Assembly (NCBI GenBank): GCA_009792885.1
Contig: WMCF01000030.1
Coordinates: forward strand, 5,186,891-5,250,890
Direction of reading: 5' to 3'
DNA from: Eremophila alpestris peregrina
Lineage: Eukaryota > Chordata > Aves > Passeriformes > Alaudidae
DNA: 64,000 bases
Shown here: positions 12,263 through 23,045 of the stretch, piece by piece
How positions within the stretch are numbered: position 1 is the stretch's first letter
Layout: each line of letters opens with the position of its first letter
Program-made: the position numbers and the translations under genes
Notes under the pieces: model-generated
The model's input: only the letters and a program-made list of their open reading frames with translations
What the model was told of the DNA's origin: nothing
The model's database searches: none

Positions 12263-12268
12263 ATCTGC
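12263..12268. repeat. Target site duplication, left copy (ATCTGC)
   Basis: The six bases ATCTGC directly precede the LTR start TGTTGGGG and are repeated exactly at 12876-12881, directly after the LTR end CCTGCA. A 6-bp duplication is what alpharetrovirus- and ERVK-type integrases generate. Confidence 0.9.
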
Positions 12269-12358
12269 TGTTGGGGTTTATTATTTCCTGATTGTAGTGG
12301 TATGTTCCTAGTTATCCCCTTTCTCCTGTTTGTATTTGGTTTCTCCTGGTCCGCCTCC

Positions 12359-12389
12359 CTGATGCAATACCCTAAGGGTGTTGCATCAG
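12359..12389. promoter_or_regulatory. U3 palindrome with two inverted C/EBP-ATF-like motifs
   Basis: A 31-bp inverted repeat has 14-bp arms, CTGATGCAATACCC and GGGTGTTGCATCAG, with 13 of 14 positions complementary and a TAA loop. Each arm contains TGATGCAAY (12360-12368 forward, 12380-12388 reverse), which fits the TGATGNAAN core described for C/EBP-ATF composite amino-acid response elements. It lies in U3 about 270 bp upstream of the TATA-like box, an enhancer-like location. Avian retroviral LTRs are known to use C/EBP factors. The related LTR at 55.4 kb lacks it. Binding is inferred from the motif only. Confidence 0.5.
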
Positions 12390-12600
12390 CCCTTGTTTGT
12401 CCCTCCCTGAGCCCAGGTCAATCTCCCCTGTGCCCTCCCCTGGCACCTGTCCATTTCCCTTAAACCAGTCCCCTTGTTCTGGAAAGTTCTCCCAGTTCTT
12501 CTTGGTGATTCATTGTTACATGTTTGTCCCTCCCTCAAGCTCTCCCAATTGCTCCCAGTTGATGTCTATCCAGATTGCAACCACACCCCTATCTCTTTTG

Positions 12601-12638
12601 ATTGGTTTGTTGTTACTGTCACTCCCCCTGTTAAAAGG
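12601..12638 (+). promoter_or_regulatory. LTR core promoter (inverted CCAAT and TATA-like box)
   Basis: ATTGG (inverted CCAAT) at 12601-12605 and TTAAAAGG at 12631-12638 lie in the order and spacing of a polymerase II retroviral promoter. The same pair is conserved in the second LTR of this family (ATTGG at 55710-55714 and TTAAAAGG at 55677-55684 on the minus strand). Initiation would be expected near 12660. Confidence 0.7.
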
Positions 12639-12702
12639 TGTTGCACACCCCAGAGAGGTGCTCCTTTTGGGCAGTCCCCTCTCAGGGTAATTTGCCAAGC
12701 TC

Positions 12703-12708
12703 AATAAA
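12703..12708 (+). terminator. LTR polyadenylation signal AATAAA
   Basis: A canonical AATAAA lies about 65 bp downstream of the TATA-like box and is followed by a G/T-rich stretch further into U5. It is conserved in the sister LTR (TTTATT at 55603-55608, minus strand). It marks the R-U5 boundary within roughly 10-25 bp. Confidence 0.8.
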
Positions 12709-12875
12709 ACCCTGAGAACTTGGACCCCCAAAGGAGTCAGCCTCTTTTTCCAACGTTAGCAGGGAGGTTTCTACCACTCTTGCACCCACCGGGGTCTGTG
12801 TGTGTCCTCGACCCACAGATCGTGGCAGGGTCGCCTCTGGGCAGAGCTAGCCCCAGAAGAGAGGGACCACCTGCA

Positions 12876-12881
12876 ATCTGC
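12876..12881. repeat. Target site duplication, right copy (ATCTGC)
   Basis: This is an exact match to 12263-12268 and lies immediately after the LTR 3' end. Confidence 0.9.
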
Positions 12882-14817
12882 ATTATCCTGTGTGGAAATA
12901 GGAATTCTAAATATATCACGCTATTCACTGCTTTATGAAAAGCATCTTTGCATCCTTAAAGCAAAGGGTAAAATTTGGCCAAAACCCCATGTCTAAGGCT
13001 GTATAGAGACTGTCTGTCCTAGCAAAGATCAGGGACCAATGCATGATCCATTAGCTGGATCTGCAGCATGAGGCAGTTGGTGCTATAAGCTCACAATACC
13101 TGAGGATTGGGGTTTTTTTTAACTTCTAACTTCAGACTTCTCCCAGACACTGAAAGCTGAAACTGCTGGAATATTGTAGGTGTGGTCATCCAGGTTATCT
13201 TTCAGTTTAATTATGCTTGAAAGAAATCCGGTTTGTGCATGCCAGCTCCTCGAACACCTTCATGCATAATGATGCCCTGTGTACAGGAAAGTGCAGGGGG
13301 AACTACTTCAGAAGGGGATATATCCATAAAAAGCATCACCATGACCTGATCTATGATGGCTACAGTACAGGGAATGTAGTGCTTGTAAGTAGCAAAACCC
13401 TATATCCTTTAACAGGCGGGAGACGTTTCTTAATCAATGCCCAGTTTTATGATTTCAGAACTACAACATGCTTACAGCCTCTCATGAGTTCACTTAGTGG
13501 ATAGGAGCTATGTGGAAAAAAAGAAAACATGTTAAGGATTACAATCTTATGCTGTCAATTCTTCTGTCAGTTACAGAATTGCTTTCTGTAATGCTAATTA
13601 AAACAAGGAGCCTCAGTGAAATGCATGTCTCTGAAATATATTAGTTCAGAAGTATCTAAAAACAAACTAAATGCTGAGCTATCCAACTCCAGCCCAAAAC
13701 TTATGGCAGGTGTGCTTAGGTGGGGCTTGATGAACTCCAGCTTGTCCCTGGTGTGCTCAGGCTGCTGCACGCCCACCTTGGAAGCCAATGGTTTTCTTGG
13801 GTCAGCACTGGGGCTCAGTTATGACAGTTACAAATCTCTGCTGAACATCACAGCCTTTGGGTTAAAACTGGCTCGAATTCAGCAGCCTTGGACTGTGGGA
13901 TGGACAGGGTTTTTTAGGGCTGACCTGCACTGGGTGGGTGGGTAGGTATGTACCTAGCACAGGCATGCTCAGCCATTGGGTAAAGGTTCCCAAAACTGCC
14001 AACAAAAACTTGGTTGGCAAACACACTGCTGTTAATAGATTAGACTTTTTTCTCTCTGAACAAAAGCTCTGTTGTGTTTGCTTCAAGTCTTAACATACTT
14101 TACAATGTTCCTGCCCTCCCTCATTCCCAGAAGAATATACATCAATGATGAAGTATTTCCTTCATACACAGTATTTGTAAATACGCTTGTGATCCTTTAG
14201 AGGGAAAAAAGATATTTGAATGACAGTTGTTTTAACCCATCTAAAATTCATTTATTAGAAGGAAACCCATTGCCCTAATCAGTTTGATGTTGTTGTACAA
14301 AAAAAAAAATGTTGTGATAATCAACATAGCTTACATAATTAAGATTGATTACCTAAGGGGAATTAAAACAGTCTCTGTTATTAAATAAGTAGATAAACAG
14401 TTCAAATTCATTATTTGAATTTGAGCTTACAGATAGTGTTTCTGTGCAGTCCTCTAGGGTTTTTTAAATTTAAATTTCTGTAATTCATTATTTCAACACC
14501 ATAGTTTTCATTAACAATTTAAAAAATATGTACATATAAAATAACAAGTAACTCTAAAGACATCTCAAGTTTACAGTAGGCTGTTTGTTATAGATATATG
14601 CAGAATCTCTGTGAAATCTTGTGTAGAAAAACACAAACAAGTTACAGAAGACACTGGTTTTGGTTCCTCTGCAAGAAATCTGAACAAAATGAAAGTGGGA
14701 GATAGGTAATTTTAATTTTATTTAGGACTGAATATGCTTATATCTGAGTAACATTTGTCCATACATAAAATGTTGTTGAAGGTTTAAAAGAAAATATTAT
14801 TGTTCAGGATCAGGATG
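12882..14817. other. Unique sequence, no gene recognised
   Basis: No family is recognised. A 109-codon plus-strand frame at 13616-13945 overlaps a somewhat GC-richer patch (13680-13960) ending in a GGGTGGGTGGGTAGG run, but shows no domain. The remainder is AT-rich, with an A-run near 14300. Confidence 0.55.
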
Positions 14818-15185
14818 ATGAGGCTGACCTTTCTCAAGGAAGTCTTGGGCTGACAGAACTTGGTCCTCATGGGTGACTTCAATTACCCATACACTTATTG
14901 GGAAAACAGCAGGGCAGTGCACAAGTCATCCATCAGGGTCTTGGAACACATTGAGGATTACATCCTGCTGGATGTACTGACAAGGAACAGTGTACTGCCC
15001 AATTTACTGCTCATGAACCAAGAAGACTTGACAACCACTAGTGTTACCCTGGACCAGACTAATCACAACTCTGAGGAGTTTAAAATCCTGCTGAGCACTC
15101 TGAAGACCAGCTGTAGGTCAAAGACACATGATTTTAGGAGAGCCAGCTGCAATATCCTCCAAGTCACGCTGTGTGAGGTACCATA
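14818..15185 (+). pseudogene. CR1 LINE ORF2 fragment, endonuclease domain
   Basis: The plus-strand frame from 14860 reads LVLMGDFNYPYTYWENS, matching the GDFN-x-P-x-x-W block of the apurinic-type endonuclease of CR1 ORF2. It continues with a degenerate FLE-x-x-ED region, a Leu-rich segment ending in LLLMNQEDL, a decayed SDH block seen as QTNHNSEEFKIL, and a KTHDFRRA motif that normally leads towards the reverse transcriptase. The frame has no methionine start at 14860 (it is TTG), is closed upstream by TGA at 14851-14853, and stops after 15180, so it is a dead fragment. No reverse transcriptase or CR1 3' tail follows, which is unusual for CR1. Confidence 0.8.
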
Positions 15186-18100
15186 AGCAGTAATCATGAG
15201 GAGATCTTTTCTCTTTCCATCTACAAGTTGGCATAAAATTATATTTGGTGGGAAGTGGATTCATTAATAAATCATCTGAATTTCTAGAACTTGCAGTGAA
15301 GGTAATGAAACAAAGAGTGGCATCACTCATGAATCCTCCATATATGCACGTTAGGTAGATAAACATAAAGAACTCCTCATTCAAGGAGAGAGATGTCACA
15401 GAACAAATCAGTTAAAAGATGGCTATTTACATAATTCCATTTATTTTTAAAAAATAATCATATGAATATCTGCCTGTAAAGGCAGACAATCAGACTTTAA
15501 GACCCAGCAAGTTCTTTCCATTATCTTGTGCAAAGTTAGCTGGTACATTATCAAGACCTCCATATATTTCATATTTTTATTCAGTATTCAGGGCTACTAA
15601 AAATTCAGAACTGAAAAATTAACTGTCTAGCAGTAAAAGTTTATAATAATTTCTGTATCATATGTCTGAATATGTGCCCCTGAAGGAAGAAGTTATGAAA
15701 AAACTTAAAGGGAAAGATTTACCTATGTGCATTGTTCTGTCTCTGCAGCATTAATAACAGAAGGAAGCTCTTGTACCATGAGACCTACTGACAGCTGCTG
15801 CCAGAACTTCCTGCAGGAGCTAATTGTGGATCGTCCATTGCTGAAGGGAACATACAAAATGCTTGTGCAGTTTGCACTTTTAGTTTTTACCAAGCTCCAT
15901 AACTGTCTAGACAAAAATGGGGCCTGATACCTCTAAAAATGCCCAATCAATTTTATGTTCATATGCATTCCCATGGGTTTAAAATCAGTTTAACAATTTT
16001 TAATGTGCTTTTAGGCACAGAACACTATTAGCACCCTTTTTCCTCTTTTCTTTGTGTCTCCAAAAAGTAAAAAGATGGGCCTTTATTCCAGGAAGCATAC
16101 AGGGAACAACGAATTGATTTTCTTGTAGAAACTGCTCTCTCTCTCTCTGCTGTCATTGTTCCTCTATTTGGAAGATAGTGTTGCTTTTGGAGAAGAGTTG
16201 CTGCCGGGTAAAGATGAGCTCTCAAAGCTGTGCTGTGGCCTGGAGAGTGAGACTTGGCTTCAAGCCAAACAAGAGGAAGCTTCCCTGCGTGCAGAGATCA
16301 TTGCAGATGGACAGTACGTGCTGCCCAAAGAAGGCTACAATTGCTCATTGAAGTATTGGAGCAAATTAGTAACCTCTTGTAGCTGAGGAAAAATTATACT
16401 CAGAAGACAAATGCTGTAATTTTGAGAAATCGTACTATAACAGTTTGTCTTTCCCTGCTGTTTTATGTGCATTAGCACTGCCTCATGCAAGTGAAACTAA
16501 GGCATGAGATGGGTGAGAGGAATCATTATTCTTCTCTCTTTTAAGTGTACCCTGTGAATGCTGTATCTGTGATAATCTGTGAAATATATACAACCCATAT
16601 AAACAATAAAATAAAGGAGGGTTGTATTGTAATAAAATAAAATTTTAATATTATAAAGATGACTATGAATGTATTATGGCTATTAATACAGTGGAGATTA
16701 ATGTCAGTACAATTATATATGGAATAAGAAATACCCATGCTTACTACTACTCTTATAAAATGAGAACACAAGCCAGTTGCAGCCTTGGCTCATCTCCGAT
16801 GTAGAAACTGATGCAGAGATAACATCAGTAACAGATGATCTATTACAGTGAAAAAGGGAGAGAGAAGATCAGATAAACGATTGTGAAAGCTGAAGTGTGA
16901 AGGAGTGGCACTAAAGTTCCACCTCCCAAATACAACTTTTGGTCTAGAAATCAAAGTTTCAAGTCTGTTGAGCAGAAAGGGGTTGTTGCCATGTGAGCTG
17001 TTTCTGCAGGTATAACAGCTGAGGCATTTCTTAAACATCCTAAGTGAAACCTACAAAGCCAAAAATGGGACTTTCATAAATAGATCTAACTCTTTTAAAG
17101 AGAAGTTATACTCTTTTTCTAAGCTGTTTCCAGCTTTATAAAGGAGAGTTTAACCTTGTGTTTGCCTAAATATACTGTATCTTTTTTATCCATGCGAGTA
17201 TTTGATAAAACAGGGGCCAGACAAAGGTGAGGAATTAGGTGATTTTGCCTATATGGAGGAAAAAGTTTTGATTTGCAAGAGTGTATGCCTTCAGACCTTG
17301 TGGATCTCACACACTGATGTGTGTACGTGTCTGGGGGCTATGGCCCATTTCCTGCTAAGTCTGGGGAGTCTGGGTACTGGTTTTGCCAAGTCCTGGAAAG
17401 GCACCTCCTCCGTGAGGCCCAAGTCAATCCTGCTCCTGGAAGACCCAGGTGGCTGTGAGACAGCTCACTCTGGGCAGGCTCCTTGCCTATCACACCTGTC
17501 TAGCAGCTGTGATTGCTGGACTCTGCATTGGATACAGTTTCTCCAACTTAAAAATTGGATATCTTACAGGTGTTGCAAGGCAGCTGGAGACTTGGACTCT
17601 CAAAGCTGCGTGCCAATAAATATTACACAGTGAAAGAGTGATTATTCCCCCCCTCCCCAAGAATTTAAAGGCTATTTTACCACTGTTAATTTAAAGGAAA
17701 AATACTTCCAACTTCATCCCTTGGAGGCAGACTTTAGAGGCTACGTATTTACAGAATGACACTAAAGAGAAAGAGATGTGTTTATTTTTATCTGAGCTCT
17801 GCTCAGAAAAAATATAGATTTTGATTAAAGCTTGTATCTCATATGTGGCTGCACAAATTCATGGCATTTCCCACAGAGATCATAACAACTGTTTTGTTGG
17901 TTGTAGACTTTGACTTTCAACTTTGATCAAAGCAATTCTGAATAAAAAATAAGCATTTTTCTCTTCATTTGATTCTTCTGTGGGGAGAAAAAAAGACAGC
18001 ATTCAAACTATTTTTAAAGAAAAGACATGCAGTTTATGAGCCTGGAAAACTCTTTATGGTTCTCAACATCTCATGACATGTAGCATTATTTTAAAGAATA

Positions 18101-20789
18101 GTAAGTTTTTCACTGTAATATATTGTGGGTAACCTGGTTGCTACCTAAATTCCCTAAGTTTATATGGCTTTGTTTAGATTTTGGATCTAATTGCTCTAGC
18201 AATGAAATAGTTACTTCAGCATTTCCTTTTGCAGCTTTCCATTACAATATATGTGAAATCCAGATGTATTTGTTTTCTTCCAAAGAGTTACCTTGGGATA
18301 CAAAATCATGCCTAATGAATCTGAATATGTTGGCTCAGATCCCACTCCAGCCCTCTGAGAAACCCAAATACCAATATCTCAAAAAACCTAAACCCAAAAT
18401 ACATTCAAATTGCTTTGTATGCCAAATAATTATGCTTATTGATCATATCAAAACCTATTGGTTTTGCTTGACAGGAGGAGTCAACAGAGACTTGGAATAA
18501 ACTTGAGACAGTGGAACAAAAAATTTACAGTATGTGTAATCCTTTAACTATTTTTTCTTTCTTTACTTTTAAGAAGCAATTCAGAAAAAATAGGCTCCCC
18601 AGGACTGAAGGTTTTATAAGTTGAATTTTATCCATTTATGCCCCAGAAGGTTTTTTTCTCCCCACTAAGTTGTAGTTTAGACATCTGAAAAGAGCTCCTT
18701 ACAATCGAAAACTTAACTAAATTCTGGCTGGTTTTGACACTGCCAATATAGCAGTATACTAAAATTAATCTTAGAAACCATAACAATATAAAACAGAGCT
18801 GCTGGAGGTAAAGCTAGAGATAATTATACAGAGGTGACAACAAACTTACTTCAGAAGGAAATTGTACAGATGTAGTAGCAAACTCCAGCTCCTTTTCCCC
18901 CACCAGTACAGTACAGAGGATCTTCTCTTGTCTCCCTCACTGAATTGTTGTTACTGCTGTTGTGATCATGATGAACGACCCTGTGGCTGGTGCTGTAGCA
19001 CTAAAGGCCCTTTCCAAAGGAGAGCTGCTGCAGAGGCATCTGCTCTCAGTTAGGAGAGGTGAGACCTCAGAGAGTGGTTAAACTCCAGCACGTAGGGAGC
19101 TCACAGCACTGACCTGCTCCTCTGCCTCCCTTCCAAGATCCTCATGCTTCCAAAGTGTCTAGAGGATGGCTTTTCCAATTAATATTTTCCAGAGCAGAAA
19201 CAATAAATTGGTGAAAAATGCATACCAAACATCTTCTTCAGCAGTTTTGGGGTATGCAGTATCCTTTATGACTGATAGCAAGTGGCTCATGCTCAGTATC
19301 TCAGTACCTTATAAAATAAAAACTGCAATTTATTTAATACCATATTAGGTAAAGTTGCACATTGTTTGTGCAACTGTCAAATCAACTGGTCACTGCATTA
19401 TCTTCCAGTTCCAATAACCTGTTTCACACCTTCCTAGAGGAAACAGCAGGATTTTACGTTTTATTATAAAGCATATTAAACTCCCTGAAGATTTATTATT
19501 ATCACTTCCAGTGAAATAGAAATGATATTATACTATTAAGTGCATCCAAAGGCCACACCTCTACTGAGTGCCAATGATCATATGCCATTGACATTTAGAC
19601 ATCCAAAGGCTACCTACAAGTTCAGAAAGGTACATAAAAATTCATAAATTTATTCTTTATATATCTTATTCTCAGAGACAAATTACAATATTTTTCCACT
19701 TCTGGCATTGTAAGAATGATAAGGCCAATGAGGGAATGTTCCAGAAAAAGAATAATTTACATTATTTCACACAGGAGTAGGAGGCAGAGGCAAAAATGCA
19801 GTGAAAGAAGTTTGCTTTGACCAGCTAATTTTCACAGGGTGGCCCAACACTACAATGTTACTTTTTTGACTTACAAAAGTGAAGTTCAACAAGAAGAAGA
19901 CATCAATTTCCAATAAATCAATTTGGGATGAACACAGTTTTAAATATACCTATCATACATCCTGAATAAAGATTTAACATTTTTGGCAGGTGATAAATAT
20001 GAGGGGAGAGGGAAAAAAGAAAGGGTGGCAAGAAGGAGAGAGGGAGCCTTTCCTGTTTCAGAAATCTTTGTTCCATTCCCTGTGTAGAACAGGAAGGAGT
20101 CTTTTTTTAAAAATATTATTATTTCCTTGATTATATTCAGTTTGAGTTCTGTGTGTGTTATTTTAAAATTAAGTAACATTATATGAAAGCTTCTTTCCTT
20201 CAGACTGGAATTCTTCACAAATAAGATTAAAATTCCAGACAGATACGATTATCTGAAATTATTGAAGAAAATAATCTGGTTTTGACTCTTTCCTCCTACT
20301 TCCTTTGGATGACTTCAAATTATTCTGTCAATATGCTACATTCCTTTCTGGATAGCACAGAACACAAATGCAATATGATTAATATTATATAAACTTTTGT
20401 TGACTGTAAGGCTTTTGGATCAAGGACTGTATTTTGGGCTTTGGTAATATCCAGAATATTGCTTGGAAATTTCTTTATTAAAGAGGAAGAAAGAACAAAC
20501 AGCACATAAATTAGAAACAGATAATGAATAGTAAACATCACTTAACAATTTATTGAATGCAGAAAAACTCAAAGCTTTGGGATTTTTAAAGTAATTTTCT
20601 TTCTGCTTTCTAAGTATCCTTGGATTAACACATTTGTGAAAAATTAGCCCAAACAGAAAATTGTTTGGGGAAGTTATAAGCCAGAAAGAAGAGAGGAGAT
20701 GCTGGGATTCAGCCTCAGTACAGATATCCATCCAACATGCATAACAGTACACATATAAACATATTAGAGAAGTAATGTAGTAACATTAT
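15186..20789. other. Unique sequence, no gene recognised
   Basis: No family is assigned. A (CT)n tract of about 14 bp lies at 16136-16149. The patch at 17280-17640 is locally GC-richer, carries a 143-codon open frame (17202-17633) and ends in CCAATAAATATTACACAG, so it could be an old LTR or a retroposed sequence, but I see no termini. Other open frames are short and unrecognised. Confidence 0.5.
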
Positions 20790-21176
20790 TTGGCTTTGTC
20801 AGCCAGGCACAGTCACTTCAAGTCTGACCTAAGCAGACCCACCAGGGCTGCAGGAGTCCAGAGTCCCACAATGGGATTTTGGAGTTACATAAAAAGAGCC
20901 TTCTCCGTTTTTGAAGATGAAAAAATGTTTTCTGCTTTTCAAAACTTTTTCTTTTTGACGTTGCAGTGTGAGAGCACAATGAAAAGCAGAAGGTTTTGCA
21001 AGAAACTGGGGAAGCACTTGGGCATTTGCAAAGGAGTTGGAGATTTTCTGGTGACCTTGCCTGTTGCTATCCCAGTCACCCAGAAAGACTCAAACAACCA
21101 GCACAGCCTGTGGAAAAATAAGGTACTTTTCATGCATGGCAGTCTCAGTAACATCCCTAATGAAAGATGGTCTTAA
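20790..21176 (+). other. Exon-like open frame, unrecognised
   Basis: An open frame of 128 codons contains a segment at 20967-21121 bounded by a good splice acceptor (pyrimidine-rich TTTTTCTTTTTGACGTTGCAG ending at 20966, branch-like sequence upstream) and a donor-like AATAAG|GTACTT at 21122. The enclosed segment would encode about 52 residues, including a basic stretch SRRFCKKLGKHLGICKG. I recognise no domain or homologue. No neighbouring exon can be identified, codon use is unremarkable, and a chance frame remains the most likely explanation. It could also be an exon of a noncoding RNA. Confidence 0.2.
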
Positions 21177-22959
21177 TGCAGAATGGAAAGGTAATCACAC
21201 ATATAAACAAGCTACTCAATGCTTCTATTTAAGAATAAAATGAAAGGAGCCAGGAGGGACAGCTTGCCTTTTAAGCAATGTCAGGGACAAAGATTTGATA
21301 TTCTGGGAGCTCTGTGTGTGTGTCTGTTGGCAAGAAAAATTTTCCATTCTTTCTGGCCTAGTTTCACTCCAGTGTCATTATATAATTAGAGTAAAATAGT
21401 GTTTAGGGCAGAGTCTGTGCTGAGGTGCTTACTGTATTAACCCACTTGGCATGCCTGCAGACTGAGTTAAAGACATTGGAATTATGGACATCACATTTTC
21501 TAATTGTTTTCATGGTCATGGCTGTGAAAACTGCCATTCAAAAGCTTGGTATGGATGAAAGAAAAGAGATTTCTTTCTATTTTGGATTAAAAATCTTGCA
21601 GGAAATCCCTCAGATTTTCATATACTTGGCACTAAATTGGTTTGCAAGTGAGTTGGATTTTCATTAGAAAAGACATGAGACTTTTGTATAGTTTAGGATC
21701 CCTTTAAAAATACTTGGGGCCTAATGCCTTGGGTTTTGAAATCAATGAGTGTGGAGAATGCTTGGTATCCCTGGAATTATGCAGTGCTTCAAAAATTATT
21801 TAAGGTACAGTGTTTTCTTTGTTATATTCTACATGAAAAGCATTAATTTTCAGTAGAGTCCCTTTCTAAGGAAAGGAATCATGTCATGTGTTGGTGTTTA
21901 ATATAAATGCAAAATGTATCCAGGTCCTAGGTTGGCATTGTGTATAAGTGTTTTTTAATTTTTGAAAATGCTGGTCAGATAAATTAATTTTTACCACAAA
22001 AGTCTATTGAAAGAAGAACAAAACCAGCCAAATTTTGTTTTTAAAAAGTTTATCTGAAACTTCAATATCCTTGAAAGCCAGCTCTCCTCCCCATCAGCCC
22101 TCAAGAGCTTCCCAGAGCTTCTCAATCTCCATTTTAAAGAAATGTGATCACTATCTGCATTCATTTTTATTTAAACACAGCACTTCCAGGAGTGAAAAAA
22201 TACATTGTGGAGAGAGTTTTATTTACATGGGAAACACATCTAGCTGACAGCTATAGTTTAATGACTGGCAAAGAGCCCTACAAAGACTTGCCTCCTATAA
22301 TGCCAAATTGTGCTGCTTTCCAGAAAAAATTATCTTCCTCCTTGTGAGACCTGCCATTTGTACAAGTCAGTGTCAAGGATGGATTTCAGCACTAGGATGA
22401 CAGATTTGGAACCCATAGCGTAGTTTACATGTCAAATAAAATGATGCAGACATTCTTCACTTTTCACAGCAGTCATTCACAAAACTCAGGGACATCAATA
22501 GATTTATGGCCTGCAGAGTGGGAAAATGTTTTGATGAGCAGTGTCATACTACATCTCTCACCCTTAATATGCTCTTCCACATTTGTGTCACAAAACCAGC
22601 TCAGGGCAAAACAAAATATTACACCAACTGCTGCTGGCCTTCTGTGAAGAAGGGCAAACAAAGGGCATCAGACCCTCTAGCTGGCTTCATTTGCAAAGCA
22701 GTTAATCTTACTGAAAGATTATTAAAAATCCCCCACAGAATGGGACAAGGGCTTGAAAACCCTGATGCTCCTGCAGCAAAAACAGTTTGCCATGCTTAGT
22801 CTGGTGGTTTGTTCTTTGAAATTTTGGAGGCAGCTGTGATTTTCTGTCACCAATGATTCATTTATTTATATCCTATTAAAGGAAACAACAGATCAGTGGA
22901 AATGCAACATTACGCTGCTCCTTTTCAGGACATACACATCTGCTTTTAACCATTTTGGT
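21177..22959. other. Unique sequence, no gene recognised
   Basis: No repeat family or gene is recognised. A short TG tract occurs near 21312-21322. Open frames of 60-97 codons are unrecognised. Confidence 0.55.
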
Positions 22960-23045
22960 CATAGAATCATTTAGGTTGGAAAAGACACTTAAGGTCATTG
23001 AGTCCAACTGTTAACAGTACCAAGTCCACCACTAAGCCTGAGCAT
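22960..23045 (-). mobile_element. CR1 LINE 3' tail, antisense, very short
   Basis: The plus strand reads CATAGAATCATTTAGGTTGG, then AAAAGACACTTAAGGTCATT and CCAAGTCCACCACTAAG, the same 3' UTR type as at 7399-7620. Only about 86 bp remain, so this is an extreme 5' truncation or a later deletion. It is shorter than the 7.4-kb copy and lacks part of the central block. Confidence 0.88.

Larger units (their letters stand above)
12269..12875 (+). mobile_element. Solo LTR (ERVK-like family), plus orientation
   Basis: This is a 607-bp long terminal repeat starting TGTTGGGG and ending CACCTGCA, with the canonical TG...CA ends and a perfect 6-bp target duplication (ATCTGC) on both sides. An inverted CCAAT box (ATTGG, 12601-12605), a TATA-like TTAAAAGG (12631-12638) and AATAAA (12703-12708) are spaced as in a retroviral LTR. 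They imply U3 up to about 12660, a short R of about 60 bp and a U5 of about 150 bp. No internal retroviral sequence flanks it, so it is a solo LTR, the usual product of recombination between the two LTRs of a provirus. The copy at 55438-56022 belongs to the same family. The open frames inside are incidental. Confidence 0.93.

Noticed and set aside
12397..12996. Open frames inside and just after the 12.3-kb LTR
   Set aside because: They lie in non-coding LTR sequence. Their overlap with the promoter, polyadenylation signal and LTR end explains the region better.
17202..17633. 143-codon frame ending near an AATAAA
   Set aside because: Unrecognised protein. The patch may be an old LTR or chance sequence, and no termini or target duplication were found.
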